DNA from: Mycoplasma sp. Ms02
GTDB lineage: Bacteria > Bacillota_I > Bacilli_A > Mycoplasmatales > Metamycoplasmataceae
Direction of reading: 5' to 3'
DNA length: 64,000 bases
Assembly (NCBI RefSeq): GCF_019720735.1
Contig: NZ_CP081302.1
Location: forward strand, 434,001 to 498,000
Part shown: in pieces, positions 35,473 to 45,600 of the stretch
Position numbering within the stretch: position 1 is the first letter of the stretch
Layout: the number at the start of each line of letters is the position of its first letter
The notes under the pieces: generated by a model
Database searches by the model: none
Told to the model about the DNA's origin: nothing
The model's input: the letters and a program-made list of their open reading frames with translations, nothing else
Translations under genes and position numbers: made by a program

Positions 35473-36830
35473 TATTTACCAAGACAGAAGTTCTTGAACA
35501 TTGTATCTAGCAAGTCTTCTTTATCTACCCTTCCTCTAATTTCTCTCATTGCTTCTCATGCTGCTATCAAGTCGACAATAATAACATCAAAACTTAGTGC
35601 ATAATCCTGGATTGCATCTAAGGCTTCTTGCAAGTGAAGAGAAGCTTTTTTAATTAACGATAATTGTCTTGTGTTGCTCAAAAGCCTCTCATCATTTACG
35701 TCAATATCTTTAAATAAATCTACTAAAGCGTTTTCAAGCTCACTAATCTCTTTGTTTATTGCACTAACTGTAATCATTTTTTGGTCTTTTTCTTGAAGTA
35801 AATCGGATTTATTCATAACAGGCAAGTAAAACTTATTCGTTGCTAAAACTTCTTTTCTTATTAAGTCGTCATACTCGTTTTCTACTTGTGTATGGTCTAA
35901 AACGTGAATTATAACATCAGCTTTATCGATCTGAGAAAGTGATCTTTCAATCCCGATTTTTTCAACTACTTCTTCCGTTTTTCTTAGACCTGCAGTGTCA
36001 ACAAGTTTAAATAATAAACCATCGATTTGATAAGCAGCTTCAACCAAGTCTCGAGTTGTTCCAGCAATATCTGTAACGATTGCTTTTTCTTCGCTTAATA
36101 AAGCGTTTAAAATACTGCTTTTACCTACGTTTGGTTTTCCTAGGATTGCTACATTTACTCCCTCAAAGATATATTTACTTCTTTCAGATAAATGTACAAT
36201 TTCGTTCATTTCTTTCACAAGCTCAGCAACTTTAGGTCTAATTTCATTATCAGTCACGACTTCAATGTCATCGTACTCAGGGTAATCGATGTTAACTTCT
36301 AAAAGACCTATCAAATAGCTTAATTTGTTTTCTAGTACATCTAGTTTTGAACTTGTTTTTCCATCAAGTTTAGCTACTGTGATTTGAGTCTGCTTAGTCG
36401 TTTTAGCCATAATAATGTCATGAATTGCTTCAGCTTTAACAAGGTCCAACTTTCCGTTTAAAAACGCTCTTCTTGTGAACTCTCCAGGTGTAGCTAGACG
36501 TGCTCCATTAGCTAAAAGTAGTTCTAAAATTCTGTTTGTGACAACAATACCACCATGAGCATTTATTTCAACTAAGGGTTCTCCAACGTAATTGTTGTAG
36601 ACAATTTCTCCATCTTTTTCTTTACCGACAAATCACATCACAAGAACTTCATCAACCATTTCCCCTTGGTTGTTTTGAATTTTTCCGTATGTTATTTCGT
36701 GATCTCTTCCGACACGCCCTTTATAAACTTTTTTAACGATTTCAACTGCATCAGGACCCGAAACACGAATTATCGATATCGGTTGATTAACTTTCGAACC
36801 CGAGCTAATTGCTGCTATATTATCAAACAT
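35472..36830 (-). CDS. mnmE: tRNA modification GTPase MnmE
   Basis: 452 aa, normal length. The N-terminal formyl-THF-binding domain starts [10 protein letters not shown] and contains the [10 protein letters not shown] and PGEFTRRAF motifs; the G domain has GKPNVGKSS near residue 230, [14 protein letters not shown] and NKSD; the C-terminus ends in FCLGK, the FCIGK-type motif carrying the conserved Cys. With MnmG it forms the cmnm5 modification of wobble uridines. Only a 6-nt gap separates it from rsmE. Confidence 0.97.
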
Positions 36831-36836
36831 ATTAAC

Positions 36837-37511
36837 CTACTTTATTTGAGCTAGCATATACATCGATGCCGTTTCTGCTCTCAATATTCTTTTTCCTAGA
36901 CTTACTGGGAAAAATCCCTTGCTGATTGCTAGGTTCACTTCTTTTTCTGAAAAACCACCTTCAGGACCTACTAATAAAATCTTGTCGCCTGGAATTTGAT
37001 ATGGATTATTTTCATTTTTTGTCACTTTTTCATGAGCTATGATTTTTACTTCTATTTCTGTATTTAAGACAGTTTCGATTTTCTGTGGTTCTTCTAAAAC
37101 TGGTATTACATTTCTAAAAGACTGTTTTGCAGCACTGTGAATAATCTCTTTGAAACGATCGACTTTTTTGTAATACTTAAACTTTGCTAAAGTACCATCA
37201 ACATGCTCGCTTATAACAGGAATAATTTTAGTAACACCTAACTCAACTGCTTTTTCCAACATTCACTCTCAGCGATCAATCTTGATCATTGCTGCTGCTA
37301 AAATTACTTGAGAATCAAACTCATGATTTTCCTCAATTTCTCTCTCAATAATTCCGATGTAATTTGAATCCAATTTACATTCATAAAATTTACCTTCAAA
37401 AACTGCTATAAATGTCTTATTTACAAGTCTCAAAACATCAAAATGCTTATGTGTTTTAGAATCAAAAAATAATTGATTTTCTATCATTTTTTGTGCAAAA
37501 AATCTGTTCAT
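36837..37511 (-). CDS. rsmE: 16S rRNA m3U1498 methyltransferase RsmE
   Basis: 224 aa SPOUT-type methyltransferase. The diagnostic knotted C-terminal region shows LLVGPEGGFSEKE and LGKRILRAETA, plus the ELGVTKIIPV and RFKEI segments. Two UGA Trp codons follow IKIDR. It is the first gene of the rsmE-mnmE-tatD-ksgA unit. A TATAAT sits 6 nt before the ATG without a Shine-Dalgarno. Confidence 0.93.
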
Positions 37512-37517
37512 AAATTT

Positions 37518-37523
37518 ATTATA
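37518..37523 (-). promoter_or_regulatory. -10 box of rsmE operon, 6 nt before ATG
   Basis: TATAAT on the minus strand with exactly the same 6-nt gap to the ATG as in acpP and pth, and no Shine-Dalgarno: probable leaderless transcript. Confidence 0.5.
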
Positions 37524-37586
37524 AAGAATAAGGAAAAATGTGGAATTTCTATTCTAAAAATTTTTTAGCTTTAAAATTATATAGAT

Positions 37587-38288
37587 ATGACTATTACAAC
37601 ATTAGATATTATTTCATGGACAACAGCAGTAATCACAGCTGCCTTGTCTATTCCACAATTATTTAAAGTTTTAAAAGAAAGAAAAACAGGTGATGTTAAC
37701 TTCACTTCGTTCTGATTATTTGAGCTTGGTTGCTTATTGTGAGTCATTTTTTCAGTCTTTTCAACAAGCGACAAAGGTAAAACTGGTGAAGATTTACACT
37801 TCCAACTTCTAAATTCTGTTATCGCTAACGGAATTGGAGTGATAGTTACGGCAGTTACTATATACTTAATGTACCATTTCAAAAAAACGGCATCTCAAAA
37901 ATCAAAAATGTTTGCGCTGGTTGGTGCAATCTCCTTTATTGTTGTTGATATTGCCCTTTTAGCCTTATACACAAATACAAACTTCAGACTTTCAGGTAAA
38001 TACTTAACAGTTATGGGGCTAATCTTCCCTGCATTAACAACTTTTGCTTTCTTCCCTCAAGTTCTATACTCAATAAAAACAAAAGATTACAAAGGTATAA
38101 GTTTAGGGATGTTTACTCTTTACACAATTAACAACATTCTTTGAATGACGTTCTGAAGCTTAAGTATGAAAGATCAAGGAACTCAACTACACTTAGTTGG
38201 TGGACTTGTGTGACAAATAATTTCTTTCTTAATTTATTCTTACCAACTAGGAGCTGGTATTTACTACTTACACATCAAAAAAGCATAA
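37587..38288 (+). CDS. PQ-loop (SWEET/MtN3-type) membrane protein
   Basis: 233 aa, about seven hydrophobic segments. Two PQ-loop motifs are visible, SIPQLFKVLKERKTGDV near residues 20-40 and FFPQVLYSIKTKDYKG near 155-175, each with the Pro-Gln dipeptide followed by a basic loop and a Lys-(Thr/Gly) turn. The family includes sugar SWEET/SemiSWEET and amino-acid exporters; the substrate cannot be read from sequence. UGA Trp codons occur at several membrane-boundary positions. Single-gene unit, no Shine-Dalgarno, AT box just upstream, terminator right after the stop. Confidence 0.85.
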
Positions 38289-38289
38289 T

Positions 38290-38310
38290 AAAAAGCCATT
38301 TAGGCTTTTT
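38290..38310. terminator. Bidirectional terminator between PQ-loop gene and thioredoxin
   Basis: Stem AAAAAGCC/GGCTTTTT with a five-base ATTTA loop, directly between the two convergent stop codons; the right T run abuts the thioredoxin stop. Confidence 0.75.
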
Positions 38311-38606
38311 TAATTTAACTCTTGCTCAAGTTGTTCAAGAGGACGGTATCCACCAAAAGCTTTTGTCACTGCACCATTTTCATAAACAAAAGTTGCAGGA
38401 ATGCTTTGTACTTGCATTTCTCTTGCAAGTTCTTTTTCGCTATCGATATTTACTCTGATAACATCAACACCACTTTTAGCTGAATACTCCTCTAAAACGG
38501 GTTTATACATTCTACATGGTCCACATCAGTCGGCATAAAAAACAAGTAGTTTTTTTCCTGAAGATAGTTCTTCTTGCACATTAACTGTGTTTGATTCTTT
38601 TAACAT
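38310..38606 (-). CDS. trxA: Thioredoxin (WCGPC)
   Basis: 98 aa single thioredoxin domain. The canonical redox site WCGPC (Trp27 UGA-coded, Cys28, Cys31) and the cis-proline region SIPATF are both present. It reduces disulfides in the cytoplasm and would normally be recycled by TrxB. It follows a second thioredoxin by 9 nt; the upstream stop codon TAA is part of a TAAGGAGG Shine-Dalgarno, so the pair is co-translated. The stretch from MYKPVLEEYSAKSG to about residue 52 is nearly identical to the neighbour, indicating a recent tandem duplication. Confidence 0.95.
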
Positions 38607-38615
38607 CTTTCCTCC

Positions 38616-38966
38616 TTAGCATTGTTTGCAATAACACTCTATTGCTAAATTACAAATATCACATGCTTCCACTGGATTTAAAGTTTCTAATTCACTTAAT
38701 GGTTTGTATCCTAAAAAGTTTTTGACACGTCTTCCATTTTCAAAAATGAATGTAGCTGGAATGCTTTGTACTTCAAATTGTTTTACTAATTCTTTTTCAG
38801 TATCTATATTTGCTCTTATAACATCTACGCCTGATTTAGCTGAGTATTCCTCTAAAACAGGTTTATACATGTTGCAGTTTCCACATCAGTTTGCATAAAA
38901 CACTAAAACTTTTCTTCCTGTTGATAACTCAACATCCACATTTATTTCATTTGCTTCTTTTATCAT
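38616..38966 (-). CDS. Thioredoxin-like protein (WCGNC) with Cys-rich tail
   Basis: 116 aa. The thioredoxin fold has an altered redox site, WCGNC (Cys28, Cys31), with Asn replacing Pro, and a retained cis-Pro motif SIPATF. Unlike its neighbour it has an 18-residue C-terminal extension holding five Cys (102, 105, 111, 113, 116). The extension could bind metal or form extra disulfides. The changed CxxC dipeptide would be expected to shift the redox potential. First gene of the two-thioredoxin unit; a GGAGG-type Shine-Dalgarno precedes the ATG. Confidence 0.92.
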
Positions 38967-39096
38967 TATTCCTCCGAAAAAAATTATATTGGAAAAAGTT
39001 AAAAAAATCGATTAAAAAAGCTAAAAAAACAACTTTTTGCGAAATAACGCGAAAACTAAACTCGTTTTTTGTCTTTTTAATAAAAGATTTATATTT

Positions 39097-39102
39097 TATA
39101 AT
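39097..39102 (+). promoter_or_regulatory. -10 box of pth-tilS, 6 nt before ATG
   Basis: TATAAT with a 6-nt gap to the pth ATG and no Shine-Dalgarno. Same geometry as acpP and rsmE. Confidence 0.5.
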
Positions 39103-39108
39103 TTTTAA

Positions 39109-39666
39109 ATGAGATTAATAGTAGGATTAGGAAACCCAGGTTCAAAATATGAGAACACAAGACACAATGCAGGTTTTATGGTCATTGACCAAATCTGTCA
39201 AGAACTTAAGGTTTCATTAGATAAAACTAAATTTAACGGAGATTTTGCAAAAGTTGATGACTTGATAATTGCAAAACCTCACACATTTATGAACTTGTCA
39301 GGAGAATTTGTTTCTCAAATTGCAAACTTTTACAAAATCCCAGCCGAAGATATCATGATTATTCACGATGAAAAAGATTTTGAGGTTGGTCAAGCAGCAA
39401 TAAAAATTGGTGGTAGCGATGCTGGTCATAACGGAATTAAAAGCGTTACTCAACAGCTTGGAACACCAAATTACAAAAGATTGAGAGTCGGAATCGGAAG
39501 ACCTAATGGTATTCAACTAAAAGACTTTGTTTTACAGACATTTAGTTCATTCGAAAGAGATAAATTAAACGAAGTTTTAAGAGTTTCAGCAAAAGCAGCA
39601 ATCTCCTTTGCTTTCAACGACATCAATACAGTCATGAACTCGTTCAATCAAAACAGAAAAAAATAA
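39109..39666 (+). CDS. pth: Peptidyl-tRNA hydrolase
   Basis: 185 aa, typical length. It releases tRNA from stalled peptidyl-tRNA. N-terminal IVGLGNPGSKYENTRHN with the catalytic His19, PHTFMNLSG, HDEKDFEVG (with the conserved Asp region) and DAGHNGIKS are visible. No UGA codon is used. It is followed after one base by tilS, a common mycoplasma arrangement. Confidence 0.97.
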   Translation: MRLIVGLGNPGSKYENTRHNAGFMVIDQICQELKVSLDKTKFNGDFAKVDDLIIAKPHTFMNLSGEFVSQIANFYKIPAEDIMIIHDEKDFEVGQAAIKIGGSDAGHNGIKSVTQQLGTPNYKRLRVGIGRPNGIQLKDFVLQTFSSFERDKLNEVLRVSAKAAISFAFNDINTVMNSFNQNRKK

Positions 39667-39667
39667 T

Positions 39668-40522
39668 ATGAAAGTTTTAGCAGTAAGTGGTGGTCCAGAT
39701 AGTGTTTTTTTGCTTGAAAAATATAAAAACGAAAAAGTAGTCGTATGTCATGTCAATTATCAAAAGAGAACAACATCTAGTTTAGATCAAACAATTGTTG
39801 AAGCTTTATGTAGAAGGTACAGCATACCTCTTTATACGTTAGACTTGTCAAATGTGAACCATCAAGGTAACTTTCAGGATTGGGCAAGAAAAAAAAGATA
39901 CGATTTTTTTCGCGAAATATACTATAAAACAGGTGCAGAAGCATTATTAACGGCTCACCATATTGACGATAATATTGAAACTTACTTGATGCAAAAGAAA
40001 GTAAAAAAAGTAATAAATCATTATGGCATCAAAAAAAATAATGTAGTTTATGGAATGAATATTTATAGACCTTTTTGTTATTCCAAAACTAAAAAACAGA
40101 TTTGAAAAGAAATAAATAAGTTAGGATTGCCGTTCGCAATCGACGTTTCTAACTTTACTGACTCTTACCAAAGAAACAAAGAGCGTATTTATGCCAAAAA
40201 TTTCCATTTTTTAAGAAAATTAGCAGTTTTAAACATAATAAAGATGAGAAACTTTTTCTTGAAAATAAAAAATTGAGGCGTTGATCGAGAATTTAAAAAA
40301 TGATCCAAAACCTCATTTGATCAAGAGTGTTTTTCACATCTTAAAAATAAAGACCAGCTTGTTTATAAATACATAAATCAAAATTTTATGGACATAAAGT
40401 TGTCAAGAGGCAAAATAGCTGCGATAAATGATTTTATTGTTTCAGAAAATAGAACTTCAAAATATAAACTTAAGGATAATTGCTATCTTATCAAATATAG
40501 GGGTAGACTGCTAAAAAAGTAA
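39668..40522 (+). CDS. tilS: tRNA(Ile)-lysidine synthase TilS
   Basis: 284 aa, short like other mycoplasma TilS proteins. The N-type ATP pyrophosphatase P-loop SGGPDS is at residues 7-12, followed by CHVNY and the TAHHIDDNIET segment. It converts C34 of the AUA-reading tRNA-Ile to lysidine, an essential step. The C-terminal part past residue 140 is weakly conserved. It overlaps the promoter region of ftsH. UGA Trp codons occur alongside a UGG at residues near 77. Confidence 0.93.
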
Positions 40523-40528
40523 TATAAT
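40523..40528 (+). promoter_or_regulatory. Candidate -10 of ftsH
   Basis: TATAAT immediately after the tilS stop, 27 nt before the ftsH ATG; a GAAAGGAAG Shine-Dalgarno follows, so this unit has an ordinary short leader. The -35 is not clear and read-through from tilS is also possible. Confidence 0.4.
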
Positions 40529-40555
40529 TAATATTATAAATACAGAAAGGAAGTT

Positions 40556-42577
40556 ATGAAAAACAAAAGACATGAAAAACCAAATGGTAGAAAACTAGCC
40601 ATTGCACTGGTTGTCGCAAGCATTTGTATCGCGTTATTGATTTTTTACATTGTAACTGCTTACTCAAAATCTGGTAGTTCAACGAATCTTTTCGATTTGA
40701 AGAACGACTTAGAGAGTTCGCTAGCGTCAACAGATGACAATAACTATATTAAAACATTATCTTATAGTTTGGTTTCTAACGAGTGAAAATGAGAAGTTGT
40801 TTCTAACGGTCAAGCAACTGCAAAAGTTGCACCTGGTCAAATGCAGCTTTTATCAAGTGTTCTTGGTAAAAGTCTAAGCGAATACAACGATGCATTTAAA
40901 TGATTAGAAAACGGAAAAGAACAAATTGGTTCTGTTAATGGTTCTAAAATAGAACAAGAATCAGCGTTCTGAGTTTACTTCTGAAGACTAGCACCAATTA
41001 TTGCTATGGCTGCTGTGACATTCTTCATTTTCTCAATGTTTGCTAAAGGCGCATCAGGTGGGGCGATTGCTGAAAAGAATCCTGCACAAAGAATTAAAAC
41101 GGATAAAAAATTCAGCGACATCGCAGGTAATGATGAAGCTAAAGAAGAAATAAAAGAAATAGTGGATTATCTAAAAGATCCTAAAAAATATGCTCAAAGT
41201 GGAGCAAGATTACCTCATGGTATCCTATTAGGTGGTCCTCCAGGTACAGGAAAAACACTTTTAGCAAAAGCTACTGCTGGAGAAGCGAACGTTCCTTTCT
41301 ACTTTATTTCAGCCTCAAGTTTCGTCGAAATGTATGTTGGGCTTGGTGCAAAAAGAGTTAGACAAGTTATTGCTGAAGCAAGAAAAAATGCTCCTGCAAT
41401 TGTGTTTATCGATGAGCTTGATGCAATCGGAAGAACAAGAGGAAGTGGTATTGGTGGAGGACACGACGAAAGAGAGCAAACACTTAACCAACTTCTTGTG
41501 GAAATGGACGGAATCCAAGGAAACACAGGGATTTTATTCTTTGCAGCAACAAACAGAACAGACGTTCTTGACCCTGCTTTAGTGAGACCTGGACGTTTTG
41601 ACAGAACAATCACAGTTGGGCTTCCAAACAAAAAAGAACGTGAAGAAATTCTTACTCTACACGCTAAAGGGAAAGCCTTTGATAAAAGAGTTGATATGGC
41701 TAATATCGCTAAAAGAACGCCTGGATATTCAGGTGCCGAACTTGAAAACGTTATTAATGAAGCAACTCTTTTATCAGTCAGAGAAAACACAAACGTTATT
41801 ACTCTTGAACAAATGGATGAAGCGATCGACCGTGTAATGAGTGGTCCTGCTAAGAAAAACAGATCGATTTCCGAAAAAGAATTGACAAATGTCGCATACC
41901 ACGAAGCTGGTCACGCAGTTGTAGGAATCAAAATTCCTGGTGGAAACAAAGTTCAAAAAATCACAATTATTCCTCGTGGTCAGGCTGGTGGTTACAACCT
42001 TATGATCCCTGAAGAGGAAAAATACAACATGACAAAGCAAGAACTTCTTGCTTCAATAACAAGCTTTATGGGTGGTAGAGCTGCCGAAGCTATCGTAAAC
42101 GGTGAAGATAACATTTCAACAGGTGCTTCAAACGATATCGAAAAAGCTACTGCTATTGCAAGAAGAATGGTTACTCAATACGGAATGAGTTCTTTAGGAC
42201 CTGTTAGATATGAAGAAGACGAAGGTTCTCCATTCTTAGGTAAAGCACTTGCTTCAAACAAATCATATTCAAGCCGTGTTGGTCACGAAATTGACATTGA
42301 AGTTAGATCTATCATAAATGATGCTTTAAAATTAGCTACAAAAACAATTATTGAAAATAGAGAGCTTCTTGAACTAATCAAAACAAGACTTCTGGAAAAA
42401 GAAACAATCGTTGGTGAAGAAATTGAATACATTGCTCAAAACATGAAATTACCTGACGATTCAGAAAACACATTTGTTAATAAAAAATTCACTCTAGATG
42501 AATTACTAGAATCAGAAGAAACAGTTGAAAACGAAGCCAAAAATGAGCTAAAAGAAGAGCAGGTTTCGGCTGAATAA
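40556..42577 (+). CDS. ftsH: ATP-dependent zinc metalloprotease FtsH
   Basis: 673 aa membrane AAA+ protease. Two transmembrane segments (about residues 14-36 and 140-165) flank an external domain of about 100 residues; the AAA module has GGPPGTGKT at 226-234, Walker B IVFIDELDAIG and the SRH region with RPGRFDR; the protease domain has the zinc motif HEAGH at 449-453. An acidic C-terminal tail follows. It degrades damaged membrane proteins. AAAGGAAG precedes the ATG and a good terminator follows. Confidence 0.98.
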
Positions 42578-42582
42578 TATAC

Positions 42583-42605
42583 AAAGTGGCAATGCCACTT
42601 TTTTT
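42583..42605 (+). terminator. ftsH terminator
   Basis: Stem AAAGTGGC/GCCACTTT with an AAT loop and T run, 6 nt after the ftsH stop. Confidence 0.85.
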
Positions 42606-42649
42606 GTTTTCACTTATTCCACAGGCTTATAAAAAATTTTTAAATTATA

Positions 42650-42655
42650 TATAAT
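42650..42655 (+). promoter_or_regulatory. -10 of giant permease operon
   Basis: TATAAT 20 nt before the permease ATG, with an AGGAG Shine-Dalgarno between them. Confidence 0.45.
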
Positions 42656-42675
42656 TTAATGAAATTAGGAGTACT

Positions 42676-45600
42676 ATGTGAAAATTATTTAAAGAAACTT
42701 GAAAATCTCTTTCTAAAAACAAAGTTGCTGTTGGTGGTTTAACAGTTCTTGTTTTTCTAACCTCAGGAGTGTTTACGCTTCTTTATGACATGAACAAGTC
42801 ACTTTCTACACAAGTTGAAAAATATGACGAAAAATCAAAACTTCATGACTTAACGCTTGATTTAAACTTACCAACAGCAGGTGGAGCTTTTAACGACGGA
42901 TACTACATAAACGGAATGTATCAGTCTGATCCGACGACAATAACAAGCTACAACAAACCAATCATTTATATAGAGCCACAAACTTATGTAAATAAATTCA
43001 AGACTCTTACATTTTCAAAATTTGATGGTGATTACATACCAGCAAATCTTTTCACACCTATTCCTGAAAAATTTAAAGATATTTATTTCTCAAAAAGCGA
43101 TATTCAAAAACTGTTTGACGCTTCAAAAGACGCGTCTCAATCAGTTGTAGTATTTGACTTATCAGACTCAAAAAATAGTTTTACTACTAAACAACCTTAT
43201 GATTTAAGGGTTTTTCAAAAAAATGAAGATCAGTACTCAGAAATAATTGAGCACCAAAGTCTTGAATTAAATCAAAGAATAAATTTTGATAAAAATTACA
43301 AGCTAAGCGAAATTTCAAACGCCAGAATAATTGATTCTAAAATCATTGTTTCAGAATTATCCTCAATGTACATTAACTTTGTAACAAAAGAAGCAACTTT
43401 TGATTTTACAAAGGGTAAAATGTGAGAAAACCAAGGCGTAGGTCTAAATATAAGCTCTAGCGTAGTGGCAAACTTACTTGACTTGGAGCAAACAGAAAAC
43501 GAAAATATTTACCAGGTTAAGCAAGAGAGTTTCAAAACTACGATTGAAAGAGAATCCCTAACTTTATCAAACTCTTTCTTAATTTCACAATTTTCAAATA
43601 CTCCTATACAAAACGAAATAAGCAAAAAATTAACTCTTGAAGCTAAAAAAGAACACATAATCAGTAACCTTTTAGTTGTTTCTGAAGAAGAAGTTACTTA
43701 CTTCAATCGTTTCAATTACACAATTACTTTTGACGATGTCAACTCAAGTAAATGAACGGGTGTTTACAAAACTTTTATCGAAAATCAAAAACTTGAAAAT
43801 AACGGTTCAATACCTCGTAAGTTCAAAGATTTTTCAAGATGAAGCAAAAATGTCATAACAACCCAAATTTGACAAGATGAGCAAGGTAATGAATTAGAAA
43901 GAAAAGAAATTGCAAACATTGAAGCCCCAATTCTTGTTTCTGATCTTACAAAAGAGCTTTCTCTAGCTACATGAGATCTTCAGGTTAGAAATTTTAGATC
44001 TGATATTTACAACTTTGAAGGCTCAAAAAATATTAGAGAAATTGAAAATGATTTTTCTGAAAAATTAATTGATGACATTAATAACGCTTCAATTAAAGAC
44101 GAAAGGTTTAACGAGATTAAGTCTGGTTCTCTAAAAATTCTAAAACAAATAGTTATTGAAGAGGCTAATAGAAAAATTGGATCAAATAACTTAGGATACA
44201 GAAGAAGCTTAGTCGCTGAAACCGTTAATGATAAAACGTTTGAAAAGGAGTCGTTCCTATTTATAGACGCTGGTGATTCAAACGGTTATGTCCAAAATTT
44301 AAAACAAAACGTTGGTAAATTATTTAGCGAAGATTCAAACACACTTTTTGACAACTACGACTGAGAAAGTAACAAATTTGTAAGGTCAAAACAAATAACT
44401 CCTAGGGTTTCAGCAGATTTATCCGAAGACGTTTTATTTGGGAATTTCTCAACAGACCCAAATAACATTATTTTAGATATTTCTTATGAAGACACGCTTT
44501 TTAGAAATGTTGTTTCTGGAGAAGAGGCTTTAGTAAAAGGTTCTAAAATCATTAAACTTGCTAAATACGAGGAAGATGAGGAAAACGCTTCTGAAATAAA
44601 TGTTGATTCAGGTATTGCCATTTCTGGTTGATTAGGTAAGTTTTACTTCATTAAGTACAACGAAAAAAACCAAAGATGAGAATCACTAAAGATTTCAAAT
44701 GTTGAAAAAAACGCTTTCCAGCATCCTGAACTTCCAGAAATTTTAGTATCAAAAAAATTAACTTTTAAAACTAAATACGTGAATCCAAATGGCTGACTAT
44801 CAGATGCAGGTCAAGCTGGATCAGAATGAGTTTTACCTATTGGATATAGGGCTCCAAAAGCTGATATCACAAATGAAGCAATTAACAAAAACTCTTTAAA
44901 CCAGCTTTTATTCTCAATCCAAAAAACACTACTAAACTCAGGTTTAGTAACTAAAGGAATATTACTTCCAACCGATTTATACAAACTATTTGACGCCATT
45001 AAAATAACAATGGCAGAAAATAACTTGGTTTCTGTTATTGCAACAGGTCAAATTAACCCAAGTATTGCACCAAAATTAGTTGTTGACATGTTTTACCACA
45101 TGACTCACTCTGAAACAGGAGATGATTTTTCACAACTATTTAACAACTTATTCAACAGAATTAAGGGAGTAATACTTTCAACTCCTGAAAACGAAAGAGA
45201 AGACTTCTTAAAACAAAATTTAAACGGACTTATTTCAGTCTTAAAGGTCTTTTCAGTTGTTAACTTTGATATTGCACCTCACTTAGACGCAATTGTTAAG
45301 AGTTCACACGATCCAGTGGTTTTCATTGACGGTATTCAAGATTTATTTAATTCATTTGATTGAAAAGCGATCTTTAGCCAAATGAGAGAAATATACGGTA
45401 GAGCTTTAAGAGATGAAACAATTGAAGTCGAAGGAGAAGAAAGACTACTAAAAATTCACGAATCAGAACTACTTTCAGTCGTGGTTCAAAATATTAGTGC
45501 AAACTCACTAAAACTTGCAATTTTTAAAATTATCGACAACTTAAATACTGATTATCTTTTAGATTATCAAGATTCTTCAAGCTTAATTTCTACGTTGTTG

